Under the pieces are notes generated by a model. The model made no database searches and was not told the DNA's origin. It was given only the letters and a program-made list of their open reading frames with translations. DNA of 64,000 nt from positions 1 to 64,000 of the forward strand of contig UBZP01000012.1 of the NCBI GenBank assembly GCA_900469965.1, given 5' to 3'. Below are positions 16,257-28,504 of this stretch, piece by piece (within the stretch, counting starts at the first letter, position 1; each line of letters opens with the position of its first letter). This DNA is from Hyphomicrobiales bacterium (GTDB lineage: Bacteria; Pseudomonadota; Alphaproteobacteria; Rhizobiales; Rhizobiaceae). The position numbers were made by a program, and so were the translations under genes.

Positions 16257-17693
16257 TCAGTCCTCCAGAACCCAGGTATCCTTGGTGCCGCCGCCCTGGC
16301 TCGAATTGACCACGAGCGAGCCGGCCTTCAGCGCCACGCGCGTCAGGCCGCCGGGGATGATCTGCACCTTGTCGGAGACGAGAACATAGGGGCGCAGATC
16401 GACATGGCGCGGCGCCACGCCCTTGTTGACCAGGATCGGAACGGTGGAGAGCGACAGCGTCGGCTGGGCGATGTAGCCGCCCGGCTTGCTCCTCAGCTTG
16501 TCGGCGAAGAGGGCGCGCTCCCGTCTGGTCGCCGTCGGGCCGACCAGCATGCCGTAGCCGCCCGAGCCGTGCACCTCCTTCACCACCAGCTCTTCCAGGT
16601 GCTCGAGCACGTATTTCAGGCTGTCCGGCTCCGAACAGCGCCAGGTCGGCACGTTTTCGAGGATCGCCTTGCGGCCGGTGTAGAACTCGACGATTTCCGG
16701 CATGTAGGAATAGATCGCCTTGTCGTCGCAGATGCCGGTTCCGGGCGCATTCGCAATGGTGATGTTGCCGGCCCGGTAGACGTCCATGATGCCCGGGATG
16801 CCGAGCGCGGATTCGGGGCGGAAGGTCAGCGGATCGAGGAAATCGTCGTCGACGCGGCGGTAGAGCACGTCGATCGCCTCGTATCCCCGCGTGGTCCGCA
16901 TCTTCACCTTGCCGTCGATGACGCGCAGGTCGGATCCCTCCACCAGTTCGACGCCCATCTGGTCTGCCAGGAAGGCGTGCTCGTAGAAGGCGGAGTTGTA
17001 GATGCCGGGCGTGAGGACTGCGACGCGCGGCCTGCCGGTGCAGCCGGGCGGGGCCAGCGAGGCGAGGCTCTGGCGCAGGAGGTTCGGATAGTTCTGGACC
17101 GGGCGGACCTTGTTCTGCTGGAACAGCTCCGGAAACATCTGCATCATGGTTTCGCGGTTTTCCAGCATGTAGCTGACGCCGGAGGGCGTGCGGGCATTGT
17201 CCTCCAGGACGTAGAACTGGTCCTCGCCGGTGCGCACGATGTCGGTGCCGACGATGTGGGTGTAGACGCCGCCCGGCGGCTTGAAGCCGATCATCTGCGG
17301 CAGGAACGCCTCGTTCTTCTCGATCAGTTCGCGCGGCAGCCGGCCGGCGCGGATGATCTCCTGCTTGTGGTAGATGTCGTCGAGAAAGGCGTTCAGCGCG
17401 ATCACCCGCTGCTCGATGCCCTGGGCCAGCTTGCGCCATTCGCGGCCGGAGATGATGCGGGGGATGAGATCGAAGGGGATGAGCTTTTCGGAGCTATCCG
17501 CGTGGCCATAGACGGCGAAGGTGATGCCGGTCTTGCGGAAGATGTTCTCGGCATCCCTGGACTTGGCGATCAGGCGGGCCCGATCCTGACTGGAATACCA
17601 TTCAAAGTAGTCTTGGTATGGCTGGCGCGGGCTGGAGTCCGCGTTCATCATTTCGTCAAATGCCAACGGCGTGTTCCCCAATTTTCTCGCCAT
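16257..17693 (-). CDS. Circularly permuted ATP-grasp protein
   Basis: 478 aa from the ATG at 17693 (M-A-R-K-L-G-N-T-P-L-A-F-D-E-M); an in-frame ATG at 17720 and a later M-M-N are alternatives, and no start has a strong SD. Family hallmarks: F-R-K-T-G-I-T-F-A-V-Y-G near residue 55, R-I-I-S-G-R-E-W, D-I-Y near 110, and V-K-E-V-H-G-S-G-G-Y-G-M near 390 with the ATP-binding Lys and Gly-rich loop. ATP-grasp enzymes join a carboxylate to an amine using ATP, and this family is predicted to make a peptide-like product. First gene of the cluster with alpha-E and transglutaminase. The 291 bp upstream, to the divergent DMT gene, hold no other gene. Confidence 0.88.
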   Translation of the reverse strand: MARKLGNTPLAFDEMMNADSSPRQPYQDYFEWYSSQDRARLIAKSRDAENIFRKTGITFAVYGHADSSEKLIPFDLIPRIISGREWRKLAQGIEQRVIALNAFLDDIYHKQEIIRAGRLPRELIEKNEAFLPQMIGFKPPGGVYTHIVGTDIVRTGEDQFYVLEDNARTPSGVSYMLENRETMMQMFPELFQQNKVRPVQNYPNLLRQSLASLAPPGCTGRPRVAVLTPGIYNSAFYEHAFLADQMGVELVEGSDLRVIDGKVKMRTTRGYEAIDVLYRRVDDDFLDPLTFRPESALGIPGIMDVYRAGNITIANAPGTGICDDKAIYSYMPEIVEFYTGRKAILENVPTWRCSEPDSLKYVLEHLEELVVKEVHGSGGYGMLVGPTATRRERALFADKLRSKPGGYIAQPTLSLSTVPILVNKGVAPRHVDLRPYVLVSDKVQIIPGGLTRVALKAGSLVVNSSQGGGTKDTWVLED

Positions 17694-17984
17694 TTGAGTA
17701 CAACGTCTTGGGCAATGCAAGAACCGTGCTCAATCGGCATGCAAAAATCTGTCCGGCGCAAACAAGCGGCAAAGGCCTGCACGGCGTTTCGCTGCCGCGG
17801 CCCGTCCCTGTCCGGCCGCGGCGCCTGTCCGGCCTTCGGATGCGGTTGCAACTGCTCAATTAAGATGCAAATGCCGCGTGCGCAGCGCGGTTGAACCTAA
17901 CGATCAAGAATATTGCTTTGACCATCGGACGCCGGCGACCTAACGCTTTCGCCTTCGATCCGCAAAGCCGTCCGGAAGCCCTCC

Positions 17985-18875
17985 ATGTCCCTCGATCGCA
18001 TCGCTCCGGCACTCTTCGTGCTGCTCTGGTCCTCGGGCTGGGTGGTGGCGAAGTACGGCGGCATCTACTCCGATCCGCTGACGTTCCTCGCGGTGCGCTA
18101 TGCGACCGCGGCGATCCTGTTTGCCGCCTATTGCCAGGTCGCCGGCGTGCGCTGGCCGTCGGACCGGTCGACGGTCGTGCATGCGATCGTCTCCGGCGTC
18201 TTCCTGCACGGCTTCTATCTGGGGGCTGTCTGGTGGGCGATCGGCCAGGGGGTGCCTGCGGCGCTGTCCGGCATCATCGCCGCGCTGCAGCCGCTGATGA
18301 CGGCGCTGGCGGCGCCGTATTTCATCGGCGAGCGGCTGTCGCCGCTGCAGAAGGCCGGCATCGGTCTCGGCTTTGCCGGCGTCGCCCTCGCCGTGCTGCC
18401 GAAGTTTGTGGGCGCGGGGCATGCGGAGATCCCGGCTTTCCCGATCATCCTGAACGTGATCGGCATGATGTCGGTCACCTACGGCACGATCTACCAGAAG
18501 CAGCACCTGCAGACCGGCGACATCCGCGCGATCGCGACGCTGCAATATGTCGGCGCCCTTGTCGTCACCTTGCCCTTCGCGCTGGCCCTCGAACCGTTCC
18601 GGGTGGAGCTGTCCTTCGGTTTCGTGGCGCTGCTCGTCTGGTCGGTGGTCGGGATCTCGATGGGGGCGATCCTGCTGCTGCTCTACCTTCTGCGCCGCGG
18701 CCAGGTGGCCCGTGCCGCCTCGCTGATCTATCTGGTGCCGCCGCTCGCGGCGATCGAAGCGGCGATCGGCTTCGGCGAGGAACTGACCCTGCCGATGATC
18801 GCAGGCACCTTCGTCGTCGTCGCCGGCGTCTATCTCGCCAACCGCAAGGCGCCGCAGACCGCGCCGGCGGAGTAG
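17985..18875 (+). CDS. DMT-superfamily EamA-type permease
   Basis: 296 aa with ten predicted transmembrane helices arranged as two EamA repeats (roughly residues 5-135 and 150-290). The conserved start L-W-S-S-G-W-V-V-A-K-Y-G and the second-half L-x-P-P-x-A-A-I-E-A show the drug/metabolite transporter superfamily. Members export amino acids or metabolites; the substrate cannot be told from sequence. Convergent with the helicase gene, with the helicase terminator between them. Confidence 0.88.
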   Translation: MSLDRIAPALFVLLWSSGWVVAKYGGIYSDPLTFLAVRYATAAILFAAYCQVAGVRWPSDRSTVVHAIVSGVFLHGFYLGAVWWAIGQGVPAALSGIIAALQPLMTALAAPYFIGERLSPLQKAGIGLGFAGVALAVLPKFVGAGHAEIPAFPIILNVIGMMSVTYGTIYQKQHLQTGDIRAIATLQYVGALVVTLPFALALEPFRVELSFGFVALLVWSVVGISMGAILLLLYLLRRGQVARAASLIYLVPPLAAIEAAIGFGEELTLPMIAGTFVVVAGVYLANRKAPQTAPAE

Positions 18876-18900
18876 TCACGGAAGTCCTTGGCCCAAAATG

Positions 18901-18924
18901 AAAAGGCGCCCCGGTTGGGACGCC
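18901..18924 (-). terminator. Terminator of the DEAD-box helicase gene
   Basis: On the minus strand, an 8-bp stem with one mismatch (18905-18912 with 18917-18924, loop GGTT) is followed by TTTT (AAAA at 18901-18904 in the plus strand). It lies 44 bp past the helicase stop and may also act on the DMT gene. Confidence 0.65.
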
Positions 18925-18967
18925 TGATCCTGTTTCGATTTGCAGGCGTCACGCCTGCGGCCGGCTG

Positions 18968-20503
18968 TCAGGCCTGTTCGCGGCGCTTGCCGTTCTGGCG
19001 GCGCGACTGGCCGTTGTGGTTGCCGTTGTTCTGGCCCGGACGGCCGCCGGCATGGTTGCGGTTGCGGCCTTCGGCGTGCTTCTGGTCGGGGCGGCCCGGT
19101 GCGTGCCGGTTCTGCCCGGCGCCGTCGTGGCTGGCCGCGTCGGGGCGGCGGTCCTGGCGCTTCTGCGGGCGGTCGGAGAAGCCGCGGTCGACGATCTGGC
19201 CTTCGCCGCGTTCGCCCGACTGGCTGCCCGACTGTGCGCGATGTTCCGCATGCTGATGGCCGCCGCGGGCGCCCTGGCCCTGCGGCCGTGCGGGGCGGGC
19301 CTGGCCGCCGCGCTGCTGGCCCCTGCCGCCGCGACCCTTGCGCGACTTGCCGCCGGGGCCGGGGAGATCCGCCGGCGCGTCGCCGCTGGCGACGGCGATC
19401 GAGATGCCCATCAGCTTCTCGATGTCGCGCAGCAGGCGGATGTCGTCGGGCGCGCAGAAGGCGATCGCGATGCCGTCGCGGCCGTTGCGGGCGGTGCGGC
19501 CGATGCGGTGCACATAGGCGTCGGGGACTTCCGGCAGGTCGTAGTTGTAGACGTGGGTGACGCCGGGAATGTCGATGCCGCGGGCGGCGACGTCGGTCGC
19601 CACCAGCACGCGGATCTCGCCGTCGCGGAAGGCCTTCAGCGCCCGCTCGCGCTGGCCCTGGCTCTTGTTGCCGTGGATCGAGGCGGCCTTGAAGCCGACG
19701 TGGTCGAGATGCTTCATCAGCTTCTCCGCGCCGTGCTTGGTGCGCGAGAAGATCAGCGACAGGCCGTCGGGATTGTCGGTGAGCGACTGCTTGAGGATCT
19801 GCGTCTTCTGGTCCTTGCCGGGCACGAAGTGGACATACTGCTCCACCTTGTCGGCGGCCTTGCCGGGCGGGGTGACCTCGACCTTCATCGGGTTGGTCAG
19901 GTATTCGCCGGCAAGCTCGGCGATCAGCTTCGGCATGGTGGCGGAGAAGAGCAGCGTCTGGCGGTTCTTCGGCACCAGCTTGGCGATCTTGCGCAGGTCG
20001 TGGATGAAGCCGAGGTCGAGCATCTGGTCGGCCTCGTCGAGGACGAGGTAGCGGCCCTGCGTCAAGGTCACGGCCTTGCGCGAGACGAGGTCGAGCAGGC
20101 GGCCGGGGGTGGCGACGAGGATGTCGGTGCCGCGCTCCAGCATCTGCTGCTGCTTGTTGATCGAGGCGCCGCCGACGACGGTGACGACACGCAGCGGCGT
20201 CTTCTTCACGAAGTCGCGCAGGTTGTCGGCGATCTGGTTGACCAGTTCGCGGGTGGGCGCAAGCACGAGGGCGCGGATGTTTCTCGGGTCGGGGCGGCGG
20301 CCCTCGGCCAGAAGCCGCTCGATCATCGGCAGGCCGAACGCGGCGGTCTTGCCGGTGCCGGTCTGGGCAAGGCCGATCAGGTCGTTGCCGGCGAGGACCA
20401 GCGGGATCGCCTTCTGCTGGATCGGGGTCGGGGTGTCGAAGCCGAGCGCTTCCAGCGCGGACAGAACGTTCTTCGACAGACCGAGGTCATGAAAAGTGGT
20501 CAA
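18968..20503 (-). CDS. DEAD-box ATP-dependent RNA helicase
   Basis: 511 aa if translation begins at the TTG at 20503 (reads x-T-T-F-H-D-L-G-L-S); GAAAGG is 8 nt upstream and homologues start there. An in-frame ATG at 20551 would add 16 residues. All RNA helicase motifs are present: A-Q-T-G-T-G-K-T, P-T-R-E-L, D-E-A-D, S-A-T, then A-T-D-V-A-A-R-G-I-D and H-R-I-G-R-T-A-R-N-G. After residue 385 comes a long low-complexity tail rich in G, R, Q, N and H, typical of RhlE-like rhizobial helicases that bind RNA non-specifically in ribosome assembly, decay or cold adaptation. The long leader fits cold-shock control. Confidence 0.93.
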   Translation of the reverse strand: MTTFHDLGLSKNVLSALEALGFDTPTPIQQKAIPLVLAGNDLIGLAQTGTGKTAAFGLPMIERLLAEGRRPDPRNIRALVLAPTRELVNQIADNLRDFVKKTPLRVVTVVGGASINKQQQMLERGTDILVATPGRLLDLVSRKAVTLTQGRYLVLDEADQMLDLGFIHDLRKIAKLVPKNRQTLLFSATMPKLIAELAGEYLTNPMKVEVTPPGKAADKVEQYVHFVPGKDQKTQILKQSLTDNPDGLSLIFSRTKHGAEKLMKHLDHVGFKAASIHGNKSQGQRERALKAFRDGEIRVLVATDVAARGIDIPGVTHVYNYDLPEVPDAYVHRIGRTARNGRDGIAIAFCAPDDIRLLRDIEKLMGISIAVASGDAPADLPGPGGKSRKGRGGRGQQRGGQARPARPQGQGARGGHQHAEHRAQSGSQSGERGEGQIVDRGFSDRPQKRQDRRPDAASHDGAGQNRHAPGRPDQKHAEGRNRNHAGGRPGQNNGNHNGQSRRQNGKRREQA

Positions 20504-20928
20504 AGCAATAGCCTTTCGGGGCGCCAAGCGCGTCTCGCGGAGCGGCTTCATTGCCGATCCGGGACCGTCTGGCGTCAAGAACCCCGCGTGAATTGGGAAC
20601 TTGTGGGTTGATAGTGGCGTCTGGCGCAGTTTCCCGCCGGGTGGCGGCACAATTTCTCTTGCGCTCTTCCTTCTTCCGCAGTCCAATCAGGAACTGTGCG
20701 GGGCTCGCTCACGCGGCGGCCGGAAGGATTACACAGGCCCCATGTCGTGCTTTTCAACCTGAAAGTCAAGCGCGAGTTTTCGCGGGTGCAACATGACCGC
20801 CGCTCCGGACGAAGCAAGGAACCTCGACCCAGCCCTCGCGTTGCCCTCATAGGATGCAGCCTGCCGGAGGCATCCTGAGGCCGCAGCACCCCATGCTGCC
20901 GCCGGTAACCGCCAAAGGAGTGAAGAGC
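20504..20928. other. Intergenic leader region of the helicase and host-attachment genes
   Basis: 425 bp between divergent genes with no convincing ORF. It holds a hairpin-forming dyad at 20845-20880: 11 paired bases around a 2-nt bulge (left arm CCTCA-TA-GGATGC, right arm GCATCCTGAGG), 49 bp upstream of the host-attachment ATG. I see no clear -35/-10 pair. Confidence 0.5.
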
Positions 20929-21375
20929 ATGACGACCACTTGGATCCTCGCCGCCGACGGTAACCAGGCCCGGCTGTTGAAGGGCGTCAATTTTCTGAAG
21001 GAGGACAGGCGCAGCCCCGAACAGGAGGTCTTCAAGAGCGAACCGAAGAAGGTGCAGGACATCATGAGCGACAGGCCGGGGCGGAGCTATTCGTCGCACG
21101 GGCCCGGGCGCTCGGCGATGGAGTATACCAGCGATCCCGTGCGCGACGAGCAGCAGCGCTTCACCGCGGAAGTGGCCGAGAAGCTGGAAGGCTATGCCGA
21201 TGCCGGCGCCTTCGACCGCCTGATCGTGTGCGCCGCGCCGCAGACGCTCGGCGACCTGCGCAGCATGCTCGGCGCCAAGTGCCGGGAAAAGACCACGGCG
21301 GAGATCGACAAGGACTTCACCAACCTGCCGACGGACAAGCTCGTGTCGTCGGTGCGCTCGATCATGTTCGACTGA
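20929..21375 (+). CDS. Host-attachment family protein (baeRF-like)
   Basis: 148 aa from ATG 20929, preceded by a strong SD AAAGGAG. The opening T-W-I-L-A-A-D-G-N-Q-A-R and the late segment D-R-L-I-V-C-A-A-P-Q-T-L-G-D-L-R are the two blocks that define the host_attach family, which is related to archaeal peptide chain release factor domain 2 (RNase-like alpha/beta fold). The name comes from an Agrobacterium mutant defective in plant attachment; the molecular function is not known. No signal peptide. Confidence 0.85.
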   Translation: MTTTWILAADGNQARLLKGVNFLKEDRRSPEQEVFKSEPKKVQDIMSDRPGRSYSSHGPGRSAMEYTSDPVRDEQQRFTAEVAEKLEGYADAGAFDRLIVCAAPQTLGDLRSMLGAKCREKTTAEIDKDFTNLPTDKLVSSVRSIMFD

Positions 21376-21392
21376 CCGGCGACAGGCAGGGC

Positions 21393-21416
21393 GGCGGGCG
21401 ACGCCGTCCGCCCGCC
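21393..21416 (+). terminator. Possible terminator after the host-attachment gene
   Basis: An 8-bp GC-only stem (GGCGGGCG at 21393-21400, CGCCCGCC at 21409-21416, 8-nt loop) is followed by CCCCTCTT, a poor T-tract, 18 bp after the stop. Confidence 0.5.
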
Positions 21417-21506
21417 CCCCTCTTCGCCGGACCTACCTCCATTGCACGAATTGCCGGTTTCCGGGCGCGATTGCTATATGTTCGCTCTTTCTAAAGGAGC
21501 CATCCC

Positions 21507-22025
21507 ATGCATAAGAAGAGCGCAATCGCTGCGACAGTGCTCCTGTGCTGTCCGGCCATCCTTCCCATCGAGACCGCCCGCGCGGAAACGCCCGTCGAGC
21601 GCGGTCAGTACCTGGTCCAGTTCGGCGGCTGCAACGACTGTCACTCGCCCGGCTACTTCTTCGGCAAGACGACGCCGGAGACCTATCTCTCCGGCTCCGA
21701 TGTCGGCTTTCAGATGCCGCAGGGCACGTTCGTCGGCCCGAACCTGACGCCCGACAAGACGGGGCTTGCCGACTGGAGCGAGGCGCAGATCGTCACCGCA
21801 TTGCAGACGGGCGTGCGGCCGGACGGGCGCATGCTGGCACCGATCATGCCCTGGCACGCCTTTGCCAAGCTGACGAAGGAGGATGCGGCGGCGATCGCCG
21901 CCTTCCTCAAGTCGATGAAGCCGGTCGAACACAAGGTGCCGGGACCCCTGGGGCCGGGCGAGAAACCAACCTTTCCGGTGCTGACGCTCGTCTTTCCGGA
22001 AGGCGCGCCGCAGCCCGCCAAGTAG
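21507..22025 (+). CDS. Periplasmic c-type cytochrome
   Basis: 172 aa. A Sec signal peptide (M-H-K-K, hydrophobic core, cleavage after A-R-A) precedes one heme c site, C-N-D-C-H at about residue 46. A downstream Met in P-I-M-P-W-H-A-F is the likely sixth ligand. The pattern V-x-x-A-L-x-T-G-V-R-P-D-G-R and P-I-M-P-W resembles the diheme/monoheme subunits of periplasmic dehydrogenases, but no dehydrogenase gene is adjacent. It probably carries electrons to a terminal oxidase. A good SD (AAAGGAG) precedes the ATG. The following 100 bp hold no gene. Confidence 0.88.
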   Translation: MHKKSAIAATVLLCCPAILPIETARAETPVERGQYLVQFGGCNDCHSPGYFFGKTTPETYLSGSDVGFQMPQGTFVGPNLTPDKTGLADWSEAQIVTALQTGVRPDGRMLAPIMPWHAFAKLTKEDAAAIAAFLKSMKPVEHKVPGPLGPGEKPTFPVLTLVFPEGAPQPAK

Positions 22026-22129
22026 GCGGGCGAGCGCCTGCGGGAGGGCCGGCCCGGGAGCCGGCGGCGTCTGCATCTGCCATCCGAGCCGCGCGCCGTT
22101 CCGGTGAATGCGGGTGCTTGTGGTGTGGA

Positions 22130-23722
22130 TCAGAAGTCCGTCGGCACGCCGCCTTCCGCCTTCCGTCGCGCCACGAAGGCATCGAGCTCCTCTTCGACCG
22201 CCGGATCGATCGCCGGACGCTCGTAGCTGTTCAGCTTCTCCTTGAACACGCGGTTGGCGTGGTCGTAGGTGGTCGGCCGGCCGGCCTCCGACCAGGTCTC
22301 GAAATTGCGCCAGTCCGACAGGATCGGGGAATAGAAGGCGGTCTCGTAGCGGGCGAGCGTGTGGGGCGTGCCGAAGAAGTGCCCGCCCGGTCCGACGTCG
22401 CGGACCGCATCGAGCCCGAGCGCATCGGGGCTGGTGTCGAGGGGCGCGAGGAACTCCGCCACCATCTGCAGCATGTCGACGTCGAGGATGAACTTCTCGA
22501 ACGAGGCCGTGAGCCCGCCCTCGCTCCAGCCGGCGGAATGCATGATGAAGTTGCCCCCGCCCTGCGTCAGCGCCCAGAGCGAAAGGGCCGATTCATAGGC
22601 GGCCTGCGCGTCCAGCGTGTTGGAGGCGTTGGTGTTGGAGGTGCGGTAGGGAATGTTGTAGCGGCGCGCCAGCTGGCCGCCGGCGATCACCGCCTTCATG
22701 TATTCCGGCGTTCCGAAGGCGGGCGCGCCGGATTTCATGTCGACGTTCGAGGTGAAGCCGCCATACATCACCGGCGCGCCCTTGCGCACCATCTGGGTGA
22801 AGGCGATGCCGGCGAGCGCCTCGGCGTTCTGCTGGGTCAGTGCGCCTGCGACCGTCACCGGCGCCATGGCGCCGGCGAGCGTAAAGGGCGTGACGACGAC
22901 GACCTGGTTGCGCGACGACATCTCGATGATGCCCTGCAGCATCGGGCCGTCGAGCCTGAGCGGCGACGAGGTGTTGATGATGGTAAAGAGCGAGGGCTCG
23001 CGCTCCATCTGCTCCATGGAGATGCCGCGGCCGATGCGGGCGATCTCGATGCCGTCGAGATTGCGCTGGCGGCCGAGCGAATAGACGTGGAACACCTTGT
23101 CGGTGAGCTTGACCAGGTCCGACAGGCAGTCGAGGTGGCGGACCGAGGCATGCAGGTCGACGGGTTCGACGGGGTAGCCGCCGGTGGTGTGGACGATGTC
23201 GTAGCACTGGGCGAGCTTGACGAGCTTGCGGAAGTCCTCCTGGTTGCCGGTGCGCCGGCCGCCTTCGCGGTCGGCGACGAAGGGGGCGGAGGCGATCTGC
23301 GCGAAGACGAGGTTGTTGCCGCCGATCTCGACGTTGCGCATCGGATTGCGCGCATGCATCGTAAAGCCCGACGGCGCCTGAGCCACCATCTCCATGATGA
23401 GCCCCCGGTCGAAGCGCACCCGGTCGGTGCCCGGGGTGACGTCGGCGCCGGCTGCCTTCATCCGCTCGCGGGCCTCGGGCAGGATGATGTCCATGCCGAT
23501 TTCCTCGAGGATCGTCAGCGAGGCCTCATGGATGGCCTCGACGGCGTCGTCCGAGAGCACCCGCGAGGAGGCCATTGTATTTCGCAGGTTGAGATAGCGG
23601 GAGCCGGTCGGAGCCGCCCGGTGACGCTCGGAGCCGCGTCCTCCCGAGCGCCGGCGGCGCTCGACGGGGCCTTCTGCCGCCTGATGTCCGTGGTGCAGGT
23701 CCAGGTTTACGACGTCGCCCAT
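22130..23722 (-). CDS. MttB-superfamily methyltransferase (non-pyrrolysine)
   Basis: 530 aa starting at ATG 23722 (M-G-D-V-V-N-L-D). The frame is intact with no internal amber codon, so this is the pyrrolysine-free branch of trimethylamine methyltransferase MttB. Members with known activity demethylate quaternary amines such as glycine betaine or proline betaine and pass the methyl to a corrinoid protein. A TIM-barrel with the conserved segments V-F-A-Q-I-A-S-A-P, N-T-S-S-P-L-R-L-D and T-N-A-S-N-T-L-D-A-Q-A-A-Y-E-S is visible. No corrinoid protein or reductive activase gene is nearby. Divergent from the hybrid kinase at 23942, separated by 219 bp. The exact substrate is unknown. Confidence 0.87.
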   Translation of the reverse strand: MGDVVNLDLHHGHQAAEGPVERRRRSGGRGSERHRAAPTGSRYLNLRNTMASSRVLSDDAVEAIHEASLTILEEIGMDIILPEARERMKAAGADVTPGTDRVRFDRGLIMEMVAQAPSGFTMHARNPMRNVEIGGNNLVFAQIASAPFVADREGGRRTGNQEDFRKLVKLAQCYDIVHTTGGYPVEPVDLHASVRHLDCLSDLVKLTDKVFHVYSLGRQRNLDGIEIARIGRGISMEQMEREPSLFTIINTSSPLRLDGPMLQGIIEMSSRNQVVVVTPFTLAGAMAPVTVAGALTQQNAEALAGIAFTQMVRKGAPVMYGGFTSNVDMKSGAPAFGTPEYMKAVIAGGQLARRYNIPYRTSNTNASNTLDAQAAYESALSLWALTQGGGNFIMHSAGWSEGGLTASFEKFILDVDMLQMVAEFLAPLDTSPDALGLDAVRDVGPGGHFFGTPHTLARYETAFYSPILSDWRNFETWSEAGRPTTYDHANRVFKEKLNSYERPAIDPAVEEELDAFVARRKAEGGVPTDF

Positions 23723-23941
23723 GATCCGTCCCGATTGCCGTTCAGTTCGGTCGCGATCCTGCCACAGAAACCTCCCGGATGACGGGCGATTTGCGACATG
23801 CGGCGGCATGCCTGCAGGTGCCCGGCCGTGGCCGGTCGCCGGCTGCGGCGATGCAACCGCACGGCGTAAGCAACCGATTCTTAACCATCTGTTCAAATCC
23901 TTCGTGCTAATCGCTGGAGGGAGACTTCCTTCTGCCCACAC

Positions 23942-27661
<3,720 letters not shown>

Positions 27662-27715
27662 GCGGGCGCGCCCGGCGGGTCCGGTCGGGGCTCTCTGTTG
27701 CGCGGCGGGCCGGTT

Positions 27716-28504
27716 TTAGGGGCGGCGGCCGCACAGCATTTCGCGCTTTCCGGCAAAGCCGGGGCGCCGCTCCACCGCAAAGCCCGCAGCGATCAGATTG
27801 CGCCGGACGAAGCCCGCGGCCGCATAGGTCGCGAACGTGCCGCCGGGCCGGGTGTGCCCGAACACCTCTCCTATCAGTTCGGCCGACCACATGTCCGGGT
27901 TGCGCGAGGGCGCGAAGCCGTCGAGATAGAAGGCGTCGAAGGCGAGGCCGGACGCCCGAAGCCGTTCCAGGGCAGGGCCGCAGACGACGGTGAGGCGGGT
28001 CTGCGCGTCCAGTTCCAGCTCGATCGCCCCGTCTCCTTCCGGTGCCTCCGGCCAGTGCTCGAAAAGCGCCTCGCGCTCGCGGTCGATCTCCGGCCAATGG
28101 GAGAGCGCGCGGCCGATCGCCGCTTTCGGCAGGGGGAAACGTTCGAAGGAGACGAAGTGCAGCCGGCCGGTCGCCGTGCGGGCGGAGCGCCATTGACGCC
28201 AGGTTTCGCAGAAATTGAGGCCGGTGCCGAAGCCCAGTTCGCCGATCACAAAGTCGCCGCCGGCCGCCCAGCGGGACGGCAGGCCGTTGCCGTCGAGAAA
28301 GACGTGACCGCATTCCAGCCGCCCGTCGGTGCGACAATAAAAGTGATCGCCATAGGCCTGCGAATAGGGCATATCGCCCTCATGCCAGTCCAGAGCCAGA
28401 TCGCGGGCGAGATCGGGGGCCAGATCAGCGGGCGCCCGGCCGGGGACCGGGTCCGGGGTGGAGCCATTCGCCGCCGCGGCGATGTCAGGAGCGTTGTCAG
28501 CCAT
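27716..28504 (-). CDS. mnmD: tRNA 5-methylaminomethyl-2-thiouridine methyltransferase MnmD
   Basis: 262 aa. The SAM-binding Rossmann motif is F-V-I-G-E-L-G-F-G-T-G-L-N-F (about residues 87-100) and the catalytic region is F-Y-L-D-G-F-A-P-S-R-N-P-D-M-W (about 193-207), both diagnostic of the MnmC methyltransferase domain (MnmC(m), free-standing MnmD). It converts nm5s2U34 in tRNA to mnm5s2U34. In E. coli it is fused to an FAD oxidase domain; here it stands alone. Its ATG at 28504-28502 shares two bases with the ATG of the divergent FAD oxidase gene, within a CATG palindrome. The N-terminal 40 residues are Ala/Pro/Asp-rich. Confidence 0.9.
   Translation of the reverse strand: MADNAPDIAAAANGSTPDPVPGRAPADLAPDLARDLALDWHEGDMPYSQAYGDHFYCRTDGRLECGHVFLDGNGLPSRWAAGGDFVIGELGFGTGLNFCETWRQWRSARTATGRLHFVSFERFPLPKAAIGRALSHWPEIDREREALFEHWPEAPEGDGAIELELDAQTRLTVVCGPALERLRASGLAFDAFYLDGFAPSRNPDMWSAELIGEVFGHTRPGGTFATYAAAGFVRRNLIAAGFAVERRPGFAGKREMLCGRRP

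Noticed and set aside
16252-17439. Alpha-E frame extended upstream as one large protein
   Set aside because: The upstream part overlaps the ATP-grasp gene in another frame and is not protein-like; M-L-G-R-T at 16251 is the standard alpha-E start.
22130-23722. Pyrrolysine-type MttB
   Set aside because: There is no in-frame amber codon; the gene belongs to the pyrrolysine-free branch.
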